A DNA stretch of 64,000 nucleotides from Prostheceraeus crozeri (GCA_907163375.1 CAJQUW010009056.1:1-64000), one strand, 5' to 3'. Counted from the first letter of the stretch, positions 11,740 through 24,218 are shown. The notes: generated from the sequence alone by a model not told the origin. Numbers and translations: made by a program.

Positions 11740-12784
11740 GGCAAGTGCAGCTTCGGTGCAGGTAAGTGCGGAGTGAGATGACTGTAATCCACTAAAAGTC
11801 TGCAAGTGCCATTGGGGTTCGGGATGAGGAAAGGTGAAGATCGAAACGGACCTCGACGCGTGTGTTCTATGAGATTGGACTGAAGTAATTGATCAATATA
11901 TTCCGAAATTGCTCTGCGTTCGTCGGCAGAGTAATGAAACGGTCCTCCTACTCAGTGGGACACACGTAAACAAGGTCTAGAATCACCTTGCAAAATTAGT
12001 TTAAATTGAGGTCCCCAGTCAGGGAGCGGAGTCGCAGCCATCATCTTCGGAAGGGTTGGGACGATGAACGTTTTGCGACAAGCCTCTGGCATGAGCTATG
12101 ACTTCGTACTTGTCACGCTTTGTGAATTGCCTGATGAGTTCGGACTCTGCTATGGCGCTTGGAAAAGCTTGATGGGTAACTTCGGCATCCCGGGCGGCGT
12201 GCGCAGCTGCACCCACTGGTGTGGCTGTCGTCTTAGCTAATTTTGAGACAATGTCTATTAATTCTGTCAGTTTCACTTCGATATTCTCAGTTTTAACCCT
12301 CAACATGAGCCGCACACCTTTTTGAAGAGTCCTCACGCCGGTGTGAAAACCTTGTGAAACGCACAGTACAACTGCTAACGCTGCCTTAGCTGATTAGGTA
12401 TATATTATAAGAGCGGCCAATCAGCGCGAGGCTACGCATTACAATGAAGACAGGCTCAAGGAAGATGTGCCCCCAAGGTAAGCAAATAAAGAGTTACAAA
12501 AGTTTACAACATAAAACAGAAGTGTTCGTGAAACATTTATGAGAATTACATCAAATTAAGGATGCATCAGTGGGAAGGTGTAAGCGCGAAGGTGCGTTTG
12601 CGATGTTGCAGCGCGAACACACATAGTCGATGTGCGGAGTTTTTGTGTCAGGAAGTGCGGCACGCGTTTGTACAATTGAATGACCACTGTATTGTCCGAG
12701 AGAATTGCTGTTGTGGGTAGGTGACAGACAGGTCGCATGAACGATTTTATGGTAGGGGGAGGGGGCTAAAAATTTGGGTGTCAC
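11740..12784 (-). mobile_element. Fossil reverse-transcribing element, RT and RNase H-like debris
   Basis: On the minus strand, 11,740-12,000 reads as the fingers part of a reverse transcriptase, with FLIPNPNGTCRLLVDYSHLT matching the conserved P-x-G-x-x-R-x-x-x-D-Y block. Upstream, 12,019-12,336 is a Lys/Ala-rich frame that may be gag-like. Near 12,560, NIANAPSRLHLP resembles the end of an RNase H or connection region (compare N-x-A-D-A-x-S-R). The family is uncertain: LTR-type or a tyrosine-recombinase relative. It is clearly broken and old. Confidence 0.5.
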
Positions 12785-12789
12785 AAAAC

Positions 12790-15535
12790 ACGTTTTTATT
12801 AGGGTAACAGAAACAAACTACTCATGGCACACTGCCAGGTCCGTAACTGTCATGTATTTGTGAATTAATAGAGCAGTTACATGAGAGCATAAGTGAAAAC
12901 TCAAATCGAGCGCAATTAGTTATGTATTCAAATTCATGCACATATAAACAAATAAGCTAATTGGAGGTTAGCTTAAATGAAATAAACTCAGGGAAGGAAA
13001 TACGGCACAGTAACCAGATCTGATCTTCAAGGGGAGCATGACCACAAAGGAGAAAAAGTTGATGTGAACATCATCAACCATGAGAAGGCTACAATCTTGA
13101 ATTAATAATATCTGCATTTGTACGATTAGTTTGAATGATTGTTGCTATTTAAGTTAATTAATTATGTAATGAAACCTCTAATGTATGATAATGCAAACTC
13201 CTGTATATATTGTGTTGACCTTTTCTTACAATGATTAACTATCGCATATGCTTATACATGAAATTGAAAGTTGTATAATTATTAGATAAAGCATTATGAA
13301 TATGATGTAGCCTAATTTTGGTTGAATGTGTTACATTTATATCAGACGATTTAAGACTGCGAAGCCTTTTTCTATGATATTAAGTTTGAGTATTAAATCA
13401 CTATATGATCTTGCAGTACATGATCACTTCACAAAGAGAACATCTATTTAGAAAATCCAATCATTTTTCTATTGGTACTGCATCGAGAGGGTTCAACAAG
13501 AAAGATATCGTGACAGGGTGAAGATGATTCTTTCACAGACATTTTAGGATTCAAATATTTCATATGAATTGTTGTTTCCAAATGCAAATTAATCATGCAA
13601 ACCTGACATCAAAGTAATCCTGACACAGCAGGATAATTCTACGGATAGTCATTTAAGTATACATGTACAACGTACTGCATTTAAAATAGACTGTGAATGT
13701 GTCAGCTTCAGCTTCGTCTCTTGAAAAAATTCTATCTGGTCATTGAAATATGATATTGAATAACTTCGGTGAGCACTTGGTTCGAAGCGTGGATGTTTTC
13801 GACGAAAACCAGTCACAAATGTGTCAAACTTAATATTCTCAGTTTTCTTCTTTTCAAATTTAAGAAAAACCAAATTTCGTTGACAGATGTGAGTCATTGA
13901 TTGTCATCGTGGTTCATCGATCCTAGCTAAAGTTGAAAAAGAAGATTCATACATGGCTGTACTACAACCGAAGGTGGCCATTGTGGCTGCTAACCTGTAC
14001 ACTTCCGGAAACGCAGTTTTTTTCGTACGGTACGTAATGGTTATATAAAAAGAGAGGAGCAGTTAGGTTGAAATATTTATCATCTCATTTACGAGGTAAT
14101 GCTGACGCTCATTAGCCGTCAGTTGGATAGTTAACGACGTTTGGATCCTTCAGGGATCCTGAGCTATTAAATGCTACAATATGGGTCTCTGGTCTCACAT
14201 ATCTCATCTAAGATTTATAGACAAAGGACAATCCATCGGATTAATCTGTTCTCTAGAACAAAACGAAAGCTGAAATCATGATCATATCGTCATCGTAACT
14301 TGGCATGACTCCATTACTTTAGTCTTTGCTTTCTATTCAAGCAAGAGTGTGAGACCAATCTTCTTTCATTCAAATCTATCTATCGGATGTAAACTCGATA
14401 ACACTTTCCAAATACAAATTAAGAGACTCTTTTGCAGTTTTGTAAATGCAGCGCAATTTTCTCTATAATCAGATGAATCAAATAATCAGGAAAATCATTG
14501 ATACTGTGATGTTCTCAAATAGATTCATATTTTGTTATCATCAAATTCCGGATTTTTACCTGTAATTTATATCAATACATCCTGCCATGAATTTTCATTT
14601 TCATCTCATTAATAATCTTCATCCAAACATTTTAAGTATCTCAATTGCATTTCATTTCATTACCATCCTCAAGTTGGTGAGCACCCTTCAATTTCTTCGG
14701 CAATGATTCGACGATATTGCATGGGATGTTCGGATAACTTTCATCATTTAGCTGATTGATTCAAAGCTTTCTTATTCATTTCATGTGGTTCTCGATTCTA
14801 TCACGAAAGAACTCGGGACTTGACATGCATAGAGACAGAAACATGTAGGCCTGAAAAGCTTTATATCTTCTGCACTATTGCAGGAGAAACGTTATTCAAT
14901 AAAACGCTAATTAAGCTGAAAACTACACACACATGCATGACTCAACTCATGAAGCAATAAAAGATAACTTCTACACACTGATAGGCCACAGCCGAATAAG
15001 CTCAGTGTAGGCCTACATTTTGCAAGTGAACTTTTTCTAAAGTTTGTCAAGATTGTGACGAATTGTCTATTTTTGAATGCCATATGCCAGCACACGGCAT
15101 TTCCATGTTCAATCCCATACCTTTATATGTAGATTCTATTATTTGAAATTTTGAACTTAAATGAGGAAGTCAAATAAAGAAAGCAATGTGGTGTTCTCTA
15201 TGGGATCCGAACCCCAACAAACCAGTTAATATTCTGTACTTACTGAAGAAGCACAGGTTGCGCCTATTTGCTCTATCAAAAAACGTAAATAGTCAAAACA
15301 TTACACCAAAAAGGTAGACTACAAAACTTTAACAAGCCACAATCTCATTATGATTCATGTATTTAATGTTCATCTGTTCATATGAGCATCAATAAGTGCC
15401 AAAGTAGTACCATGATTAGGTTAATTAGGAGCAAAATTACATGCAAAAATGATCTAACAGTGCCGATTGAAGCTAGCAAGGCAATTTGAGGTTCTACAAG
15501 AGGTGGCAAATTCAGAAATTTGGACACTTGATGGT
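12790..15535. other. AT-rich stretch without recognisable genes
   Basis: About 2.7 kb with no frame longer than about 85 codons and no recognisable domain. A good TATA box, TATATAAAA at 14,042-14,050, is followed by GAGAGGAGCAG and could be a host core promoter, but no coding exon follows it within reach. A GGATCCTTCAGGGATCC short inverted repeat occurs near 14,144. Otherwise I see nothing. Confidence 0.4.
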
Positions 15536-15539
15536 GGCA

Positions 15540-15896
15540 GGGTGAAATGCAGTTTCCGTCAAGCGCAGTAGGTAGGTCTTTAAGAAATGGCAGTGGTCTC
15601 GTTCTGCTGAGGACAAGGAAGCGTGCAAGCTTGAGGAGAGATATACGAAGGATGTAGTGACCATAGCCATGTACAACACCACAAAAGATTTGTACCAAAA
15701 GTTGGTGACCCGAGAAGGAGAAAAAGATGGTGTACCATATTTTTTCTGCGAGAGAAAAAGCATTAAGTGATGGCCATGAAGGAGTTTCTCGTCAAGGATG
15801 AGTCAGGTCAGGTTATCACGACGGTATATGGATACAAGGATTTGATTTCTTCAAATTTGATGGAATCTTGTCAATTTGAACATTCTGAAGATATTC
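15540..15896 (+). pseudogene. LINE polyprotein fragment (region between endonuclease and RT)
   Basis: The plus strand encodes SRSAEDKEACKLEERYTKDV, then DLYQKLVTREGEKDG, and, in another frame, FLVKDESGQVIT. In RTE- and CR1-like LINEs the linker between endonuclease and reverse transcriptase has this same order (LYxKLDTKEGEKDIY... followed by VKDExGxVL). The fragment contains frame changes and stops. The hAT element starting at 15,905 interrupts its downstream side. Confidence 0.65.
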
Positions 15897-16078
15897 ATAG
15901 ACATCACAGGTGGGCAGCGATAAATTTTTCGATAAAGCAACAACGATAAGACGATAAATTTTACCGCTACGTCCGATAACGATAATGCGATAAGTTTGGA
16001 CCTCCAAAATAAAGCGATAACAATAAATCCTGCGATAAATCCAAAAATATGGTACTCCATTTCTACTACTTATATGTA

Positions 16079-17488
16079 CAGATACGGCCAAAAGTTTACG
16101 GACACCTGCGATTATAGCATAAAAAACGAAGTAATCATGATTTCTCGATCTTAATGTATTCAAATCAACTTCTATTCAAGCGGAAGGCATCCTATTCAAG
16201 TATACAGCATACAGAGGGCTACATGGTTTAATATTTTGCTGAAAATCCCTTTGAATTGACCACAGCTTGGATTCTCCTGGGAATGGATTTACATAGATTT
16301 TGTGTGGCTTCTGGCGTGATTTGATGGTGCCACACTTAAATGATAGCATTTATCAATTCACAACGATTAGTCGGTTTCTTCTCTTGAACGAATGCGCTGA
16401 CACGCGACCACAAATTTTCGATAATATTCAGATCAGGTGACTGTCCTGGCCACCAAGTCAATGAACGAATTCCGTGAACCAAGCCAGTGAACGAATTCTT
16501 GTGTACGGTAACTGCTTTAAACCGATAGCATGGAGCTCCATCATCCTGGAAAAGATAGTCGCCATCTGGATACCATTCAGCAACAGATGGATGGAGACGC
16601 TCCTCCAAAATTTTCTTGTACAAATTCGAATTAAATCGGTCCCCTTTTTCCAAAATAAACAATCGTCCGACACCATTATATGAGATGCATGACCAAACCA
16701 TCACAAAGAATGGAAATTTCACAGACGGTTTCAGACATTCAGGTTTGTAATGCTCACCAAATCGTCGACGCAGTTGGCCTCATTGAAAGCCTGAAAGTTG
16801 GACTCATCTGAAAAAATCACCTTCCTCCACTGCTCTTCAGTGATATTCTTGAACTCATTACACCATTTCAAGTGACGTCGGTGCTGTATGTAATTCACAA
16901 AAGGCTTTTTTGCTGGTCTACATGACTTAAGTTCTGCGGACAGCTCTTTCACTGACAACACATCCAGTTGTTTCAATTCACTAGCCAGTTGTTTGGATGA
17001 TGAATATCTGCTATTGACAAATTTACGAACCAAGATGCGGTCTTTATGGGTGACGTAATACGCTGACGACCAGACCGCTTTTTGACTTCCAAAGTCGATT
17101 CCAATTTAAAGGGCTTGATTATGTTGGCAACTGCAGATTTGCCGCCATAGCCCTTTTCAGATATTTCACGAGTCGAAAGTCATTCATTGCGCAACGCAAT
17201 GATAACGGCACGATTAGACGCCGATATTTGTTTCGCTTTGTCCAGGTTAGTTTGACAAAGTGAAGTGCTTCACCAACATGAAGTGAATACTATGACTGAG
17301 TTTGAATTTGAATTTCTGAAATCATAGACATCTGACAGCCAAGCGATTGACTTTGTTGTGATTGTTAAGAGAGCAAATCAGTTACCTACCACAATAAAGC
17401 CTTGCCAGCGGTCCTAGAGGATGATATTGCCAGAAACGAACAAATCATTGATAATCAGTAGGTGTCCGTAAACTTATGGCCATATCTG
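16079..17488 (-). mobile_element. Tc1/mariner-type transposon
   Basis: The left end reads CAGATACGGCCAAAAGTTTA and the right end is its near-perfect inverse (ACTTATGGCCATATCTG). Both are flanked by TA (16,077-16,078 and 17,489-17,490), the target of this superfamily. GGACACC/GGTGTCC follows inside. Length is 1,410 bp, normal for Tc1 elements. The single transposase gene on the minus strand is damaged. The element sits inside the larger hAT element and is therefore younger than it. Confidence 0.93.
16336..17270 (-). pseudogene. Tc1-like transposase, decayed
   Basis: Minus-strand blocks read in order. 16,731-17,033 carries the end of the helix-turn-helix region and the first catalytic aspartate in VIFSDESNFQ. 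16,336-16,722 carries the second aspartate in YLFQDDGAPCY and, after WPGQSPDLNIIENLW, the catalytic glutamate. This gives the DD34E layout of Tc1 enzymes. The two blocks are in different frames, and the N-terminal DNA-binding part (to about 17,270) is further disrupted, so no active enzyme is expected. Confidence 0.9.
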
Positions 17489-17692
17489 TATATCAGTGGC
17501 GTCGCATGCGCCCACGCCATAGGCCTTCACTCGGCATTGGAGTACTATTTCTGTACCAGACATTTTTATGTTGCAACATTAATTTTCATAAAAGTTGAAT
17601 TTTTAATAACAATTTCCCAAACATTTTTTAAGGCTAAGTGAATGTGCACATGAGAAGTGATTGCTCATGTCTTACTGAAGGAGCTGAGATCA

Positions 17693-17956
17693 CTATATCC
17701 CATCTCTGTCCAGACCAAATTTTCTCGAGAAAAAAGGAGGCAAGGCCAACAGTTTCTTGTGTTTCTCATGGCCGGTCAGCCACTCACATGCTTTGAAATA
17801 TTGATGCATTCTTGTGTATTTCTTATTTCTTTCTCTGTGAGTACGTTCAATTTTTATATCAGGTGTTGGCCTACCTTGCTTGACGACTGTCATCTTTTCA
17901 GTATATTCCCTTCGGACGAAAGGCGTGGTTATGATCTCATCTGCAGGACTAAACAT
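17693..17956 (-). pseudogene. Possible hAT transposase N-terminal (TTF-type zinc finger) remnant
   Basis: The minus frame contains FKACEWLTGHEKHKKLLALP followed by PFFSRKFG. It resembles the W-L-x-G-s-x-x-x-K-L-x-C-x-x-C-x-x-F-S pattern of TTF-type zinc fingers at the N-terminus of some hAT transposases, although the usual cysteines are replaced. It lies inside a hAT element with clear ends, which supports the reading. No catalytic core was recognised in 17,490-19,080. The call is tentative. Confidence 0.35.
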
Positions 17957-19729
17957 AGTGTCACATCAATCACGTATAAGTAAATTATGGAATTCTACTG
18001 AATCTGGGTGTTCGAGTCAGATGCATTACTCTGCATTCATTGGAGAACGCTCATCATCTGATCGTAGTCTTGTCTAAACGTCAGCCATCTGCTACTGTTG
18101 ATGTAGTGGCCTCTCTGACATAAAGCGAATCCAAGAACAATTGGGTTGCGCTTCCCTTACTATATTTAGATACCGCGCATCGATCAAGAATAGCGTAGAA
18201 TTTCATTGCAAAAATTGGAGAAGGCAAAGCATCATGTCTATCGGAAAAGCCAATATTGGCGCGGGCGCGTGCGCTTACTGGCTCACACGCACACAACTCT
18301 CTTTCGCTCTGTCTGAACACCAATGCTCCGTCTGAACATACGACCAGCTTGTGTGTCTAATTGTTCGAAGAAAACAGCTGTGATTCGAGCACGTGCTGCA
18401 AAACTGTTCAATGAAGTTGAGCGTCTGACTTTGAGACGGAAAGCTGTGCACAGCTGTCACGAGAAGCTATCGAATTTAAATGAGTGATGACACTTTTCAT
18501 TTTTATAATTGTTGGAAAATTATTTTTTGAGGATGCGCCGAAGGCCTCGCAGGTACGGAGAAGACGCCACTGAATATATCAAAAACCTCTTTTTTACACT
18601 TAAAACACCGTATACATGTACATGTAATATTGAATAAAACAGTAAGACCAAAAGACCCGAAATTAACACTTCATAACTTTATAAAAACATACAAATCAAC
18701 AAAACTGTCGCAGCACAGCATCACAAACACAAATACAACAATTTCCAATCAAATCAATCCAATCAATCAATCAATCAAATCCAATCAAATTGCGCGTTTG
18801 CGGAACGCAGAAGATCGTTATTTCTAAGAAATGTCGTCTGTCCGGAATTACCTCCATGTACGGGATTACTCCACTCCACCATATATGAAAGTAGCCTCAA
18901 TACGGAATAACGGGATAAATGTATCAACTGACCATTTGATTGCACTTGTACTGACGTTGTTCAGACAATTTCAATTGAAGCTAACTAAACTCCTCACTCA
19001 CCGATTCCGTCCACCGAATCACGTGAAATGGAAAGCGAAACTAGTTGTAAAATAATGCTAAAAACGTTTTTTTGTTTTCTTCTTTATCACTAAATTTATC
19101 GCAGGATTTATCGCGAGAAACTTTAAAGCGATAAATAGAAGCGATAAAATTTTTCGGTCTCTGCGATAAGCGATAAATTTTCGACTAATGCGATATTATC
19201 GTTTTATCGCTTTACTTATAGCAACGCCCACCACTGATAGACATGCGTAAGCGATGAAAGACTATTTTGCCGTTCAACAAAAGTATTGAGAGTCTCTTCC
19301 TATGTAATGAGTTCTTACAGCCACTCCATTAAGAATCGAACCCCTAGCTACTTTAGGAGCTTGGAAAATTTATAAGTATGAGGCGTTTGGTTGGAGAGGG
19401 GCTTTGTATTTCTGATATCGCTGTACTGACCTCCACCTCATTTACACGTCGAAAGTAGCGTCAATAAATACGTACATGCACGTGGACGATAATGAAAAAT
19501 AAATCATTCTAAAATATCAAGGAAACATGTTTCGCATGTACATGTTTATTTGATATGGCATATCAATAAATTGTATTCCATGATAATCAATGCGTTTGGC
19601 TGAAGATGTTAGAGGTGCTGCGAGAGCGAATAAAAAATTTTAGGGGGTTGGCCCTCCCTAGCCCTCCCTGTTCCCGCGTACCTGGCAATGGAATTACTAT
19701 TTATTTTCCAGGATTTGTTTCAGATGTGA

Positions 19730-20165
19730 CAATAGTTCAGCCCATGACTTGAGTATTGCAAAAATCGTCAAAGAGGTCGACAGGATGAACGCGAGATAAC
19801 CTCGTCACTTGCTGTGAAGCAGAGGAGGGAGCCGGGAAGCGAACTTGTGGGCTTTGTGCATGTGTTCCGTTGTTGCATCTTGTGCCGAAGGCTTGCTGTT
19901 GGCAATTGATTCGCATACCGAGGTAATCTACTTGACGTCTCGGTTGTATTTGTGATTTCCTTTTATTCACAATGAAACCGGCGGCTCGTTATTTGGCAAG
20001 TAATTGATTACGAGGGGCAATAATGCGGCGTTTTCGAGCAATTATAAGAAAGTCATCCACGTGTGTCCAGCTGACTATGGCACCTGATTTGAGAGGTTGC
20101 AGAATTTCCTGGAGAGACCTTGCTAGTACTCCATTAGGTGACTGAACGGGAGGTTTTTAAATTCA
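19730..20165 (-). mobile_element. Fossil reverse transcriptase, palm part
   Basis: The minus strand contains SWTHVDDFLIIARK, a variant of the catalytic YxDD block, followed by FIVNKRKSQIQPRRQVDYLG, the usual next block (G-F-x-x-N-x-x-K-S ... L-G). It is the same kind of reverse transcriptase as the fingers fragment at 11.7-12.0 kb and may be another piece of that family. It is broken and old. The Penelope-like fragment beginning at about 20,168 interrupts it. Confidence 0.6.
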
Positions 20166-20167
20166 CC

Positions 20168-21905
20168 ATCGCTTGATCGAAATCAAAAATAAGATCTCTC
20201 CCTTTTTATGTCACGAGGTTTTAATGAAAACAAAATAAAGTGACCCGACGCGTTTCGTCTTTAAGACTGTCTCAAGGGTACACTGACACGGCTACATGAT
20301 GCGGGTTATATACTCAGGTCTTGGATTTGATATCTCCTCACACTAGCTCATGACGTCTATTCATTAAATTTGGCATTTTCGACGCAATCCAACGAGATTC
20401 AGCTGTCTTAGTAGATATCGCCGATTTCTGTTTATCCAAAATACTGCAGTTGAAATAATTAATGTCCATCATTTCAGCGGTATGGTGCTTTAGGTGATGA
20501 TCACTCAGGGCACTTTTCTTGTCTCTATTTCTGACACTACGTTGGTGGTCATTATACCGTGGTCGAAAAGGTCGACCACTTTAACCAATGTACTTTATTT
20601 GACAGATTTTACACGAAAATTCGTAAACTAAATATTTGTCGTTACAGTTATATTTAGGACCAATCTGTTTACAAATGTCACATTGACAAAAGTCTTTATT
20701 ATCTATTTTAGATTTTATTGTGTTCTGTAGTCTCTTGCCTGGTCTGGCTGTAATTCTCATGGGCAGACCATATATTCGTTTAAGTTTATTCATTTTTCTA
20801 TTAAAGCTATCGCTGACAAAGTCTAAAGATAAGTTTATCCAATTTGGAAACTTATCCAATGGTTTTATTTTTCTGTTATTTTGATATGGTTGAAAGCCAT
20901 TTTCCGATGAGTCTTTTATTCATAATATCTAAAGCAGCAACTTCTTCATTCGGATTTTTAACAGCGTTCTGAAACATATCTACGACTGTTACTAACAAAA
21001 TTGTCTTTAATATGGTGTGGGAGCCAACTATCTTTCCTAAGGCAAATGCCAGAATGGTTGGGCTTACTATACCATTTATACTGTATTTGATTATTTTCAA
21101 TATAAATAATCATGTCTAAAAAGTTCAGACCGCTATCTTTTGGTACTTCAATGGTAAATTGAATATTTTTGTTAATTGAATTAACTATTAAGAATATTCA
21201 AAAAGAAGGCTTCATTATCTCTGGGGAACGGACCCAAGATGATGTCTTCAATGTATCTTTTAAAGATTTTCGGTTGAACTTTATACTTATTTTCGAAAAT
21301 TTTTATTGCTTTTGCTTCTATATAATTCATAAAAATTATCGCAAAAGGTGGTGAAAAATGTGTGCCCATGGGGCAGCCCTTTACTTGCAAGTAAATTTTA
21401 TTGTTATACGATATCTCATAATTATATGATATGAATTTCAGCATATCAACTAAATCACTCACAGTAAATCCATAATTTTCTATTTGATCCCAGTGGGAAT
21501 AAGCAAACTCTTCTATGGCGTTTAACCCTTCATCTATCGGGATGCTAGGGTATAAGTTTTTTACGTCTAATGAGATGAAAATCTGATCGTCGTCTTTTAT
21601 TTCGCTAAGTTGTGTCAACTGCAGTATTTTGGATAAACAGAAATCGGCGATATCTACTAAGACAGCTGAATCTCGTTGGATTGCGTCGAAAATGCCAAAT
21701 TTAATGAATAGACGTCATGAGCTAGTGTGAGGAGATATCAAATCCAAGACCTGAGTATAAAACCCGCATCATGTAGCCGTGTCAGTGTACCCTTGAGACA
21801 GTCTTTAAGACGAAACGCGTCGGGTCACTTTATTTTGTTTTCATTAAAACCTCGTGACATAAAAAGGGAGAGATCTTATTTTTGATTTCGATCAAGCGAT
21901 GGTGA
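20168..21905 (-). mobile_element. Penelope-like element fragment with inverted terminal repeats
   Basis: About 280 bp at the left (20,168-20,446) recurs as an inverted copy at the right (21,625-21,905), nearly identical by eye. Between them, on the minus strand, lie a Penelope-type reverse transcriptase (21,181-21,618) and a C-terminal endonuclease region (20,581-20,859). An inverted partial copy of the terminal repeat joined to a 5'-truncated body is a configuration known in Penelope-like elements. AGACCTTGCTAG lies near both outer ends (about 20,116 and 21,904) and may be target-derived. Confidence 0.85.
20581..21618 (-). pseudogene. Penelope-like RT and GIY-YIG remnant
   Basis: The upstream part (21,181-21,618, 145 codons) has the RT blocks SLDVKNLYPSIP, QVKGCPMGTHFSPPFAIIFM and RYIEDII, the last standing where YxDD normally lies. 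The downstream part (20,581-20,859) has C-x-x-C-containing sequence ending LVYEFSCKICQIKYIG, the first half of a GIY-YIG endonuclease. The intervening coding region is partly lost and frames differ. It is closely similar to the intact Penelope-like protein encoded at 51,186-53,924 but belongs to a different subfamily copy. Confidence 0.88.
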
Positions 21906-22490
21906 AGACCTTGCTAGATAGATGACATGATTATGTCAGAATAAAGTGTGATGGGTGTGAAGTATATGATCCACTAAAAAAACCCATGTGGCGTTCCGTT
22001 CAGGTTAAAGGAAAGAACAGCTAGAACAGTTACATATAAGGTCATCTTCAGGAAAATGAGGCACATGGAACAGCTGAGTGACGTGTTGGACCGGACAACA
22101 GAATTCACACTATCGTAAAGGATAGAGAGAGTTGGTGCTATACAATAATCCGTCGATTATTTATCTACAATGTAGCTAATTAATGCTGCTATATTTTGTT
22201 ATTCCTGAAATTATAACTAATACATAATTGCCATAACCAAAGTGCCTACATTTATTGTAGCATTCATATCATGAATTATAATAACTTCGATTCAATTAAT
22301 TTAATCATGCTGAATAATGAAAGTACGTACTGTATTAAACACTAGGGTCTGTATTCTACAATCATTCTGCTTTGTTGTTGACCTTTTCGTTAATCACGAG
22401 CAGAATTACACTTGAAAAAAACTTTCCTTTCACAATATTGTTTTCTATGGCTCTTGTTCGGCGCATATTTAATTGGATCTATGTGACGAA

Positions 22491-23610
22491 AAAATAACGT
22501 TCTGCGGATACTAAATTGATTTATTACGATAACCAATATTTCGCCGTGCGGCTTTGTCAAGGTTACAATAAATAAAGCAGAGAGTGGTAAAAGGTGGGCC
22601 TATTTAAACAAACTTTGAGTACAGCTAGAAGAGAAACATTAACTTGGATGAACCCGTTACATGACAGTGTCTATATTTAGACCTTGACATCCGTTCATTA
22701 GGGAGCCTGCATGTTTCCGAATGTACATAGCTTCTAACGTGAGTCTCTTTTGAGTAGTATTCAATCCACGATGCACTATCGTCCATGAAATAGGCTGCGA
22801 ACAATTTTTTGGGATGAGTCTGTAGATGTTGAAAAACAGCACTATTATTCTGTGAGAGATGTTATTTTATCCTTGACTTGATGCAACGAGCTGACTCGCC
22901 AATGTAAATAGCACCGCATGTATTGCACACAATTTTATATATGATATTTTTTGAGTGACACGAGTTACCTGTATCGTTCAATTTGCAACTTGTGCAGCTA
23001 TCATGGCATTGGATTTTTTGTTTCGGAGGGCGGAAAGTTCTCTTCAATGATTTGCCTGAATCAAAATACAGAGAAATATATTCTGATAATGCAGTGCGTT
23101 TAACGGTATTGACCATTTTGCGTTTTGTGGCTTCGTCAACAAATGGACACCGAATATAGATTTTATCATTGCGGTCATTCCTACTTTCAGGTTTTACTTT
23201 TCCATGAACCTGGCGTTGAATTTTTCTCAAATATCTTGCAGGGTATCCATTATTTTTCAGTCTGTTTATAACAAGATTCCTTGAATACCTCTCAGAATCT
23301 TTGTTTGTGGATCTGGCCTCAGCCAGGGATTGAATACTACTCAAAAGAGACTCATGTTAGAAGCTATGTACATTCGGCAACATGCAGGCTCCCTAATGAA
23401 CGGATGTCAAGGTCTAAATATAGACACTGTCATGTAACGGGTTCATCCAAGTTAACGTTTCTCTTCTAGCTGTACTCAAAGTTTGTTTAAATAGGCCCAC
23501 CTTTTACCACTCTCTGCTTTATTTATTGCAACCTTGACAAAGTCGCACGGCGAAATATTGGTTATCGTAATAAATCAATTTAGTATCCGCAGAAGGTTAT
23601 TTTTTCATCA
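22491..23610 (-). mobile_element. Second Penelope-like fragment with inverted terminal repeats
   Basis: Arms of about 280 bp (22,491-22,770 and 23,326-23,610) are inverted copies, from AACGTTCTGCGGATACTAAA at the left edge inward to GTAGTATTCAATCC. The left arm includes the end of the coding region, so the right arm is an inverted copy of the 3' part of the element. The core encodes the C-terminal endonuclease region. Both arms contain the conserved terminal stretch CCTTGACAAAGTCGCACGGCGAAAT (one arm diverged). Confidence 0.85.
22657..23344 (-). pseudogene. Penelope-like GIY-YIG endonuclease remnant
   Basis: 22,862-23,344 encodes 160 residues, including RNLVINRLKNNGYPARYLRK (the region between RT and nuclease), a Cys cluster (CHDSCTSCKLNDTGNSC) and IIYKIVCNTCGAIYIGESAR, the GIY-YIG core with its conserved downstream Arg. 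Reading continues imperfectly into 22,657-22,842, which includes the tail with an LPNERMSRSKYRH stretch. The RT domain is missing, so the remnant is 5'-truncated. Confidence 0.88.
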
Positions 23611-23689
23611 CGCTTCCATTCCGGATACGAGGATCACCTGATTTATTTGGAATATCTTTTGAATTCCGCAAAGCAGAGAAGTTGGTGAA

Positions 23690-24218
23690 ATGTCGAATCC
23701 TTTGATAATGTAGAAACAATAGTATTATTCCTAAAGGTCTACGAGCAAAAAATGTTTCGGCAAATACGCTTGAATGTCATGAAGCTGTCTCATTGGTGGA
23801 AGGACATAGTAAGCAGTGGTTGAAACTTTGCATTGATCTGGAATACAGGAGGAGGAATAAATTCCAAGCATATTATGTATTTCCTCTTTCCCATGAAGAA
23901 TCATCGAAATTGAAGTGTTTGGAGAATTCTCTTCGTTTGACCAAGGAGAAGAAACTGCGGTTTTTGTTGAAGGAGAAAAATATCAAATTCGATTTGCCAT
24001 CAATCAATGAATTACCCCTGGATGGTTTCGTCAATAAATCTGATATTACCTTATCAAGTGTTAGCAACAATTTATTGAGTAAAGGGCCTTCCTACATTCC
24101 TTGTGGTTATAATAACAAGGAATTGTCAAAAATGGCAATGGAAAGCTGTGCAGAAGTGGGAGTGGCTACATCTCGCTTGAAACGGCTTAACATACCGTTT
24201 CACCTGATTTATTTGTAA
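23690..24218 (+). pseudogene. Possible Penelope-like N-terminal fragment
   Basis: A plus frame (23,793-24,218, 141 codons) encodes a Lys/Leu-rich helical stretch, then SNNLLSKGPSYIPCGYNNKE. This resembles the L-x-x-x-x-L-L-S-x-G-P-x-[YF]-x-x-P block that precedes the RT in Penelope-like proteins; compare DLIKRGPNYRIPPKLT in the intact copy at 51-54 kb. No RT follows. The position right beside another Penelope fragment supports the reading, but the sequence is diverged. It could be an unrelated chance frame. Confidence 0.35.

Larger units (their letters stand above)
15905..19236 (-). mobile_element. hAT-type element with 8-bp target duplication, carrying a Tc1
   Basis: The ends read CACAGGTGGGC and GCCCACCACTG, an inverted pair with one mismatch close to the common hAT terminus CAGTGGTGGGC. 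The 8-bp repeat ATAGACAT flanks it exactly (15,897-15,904 and 19,237-19,244). Subterminal regions on both sides are built from many GCGATAAA/TTTATCGC words, probable transposase-binding repeats. Removing the Tc1-like insertion at 16,079-17,488 leaves about 1.9 kb. A zinc-finger-like transposase remnant may lie at 17,693-17,956. Confidence 0.85.

Noticed and set aside
15378-15763. Minus-strand frames of 106 and 83 codons
   Set aside because: The plus strand of the same stretch reads as a LINE polyprotein fragment, so these are shadows.
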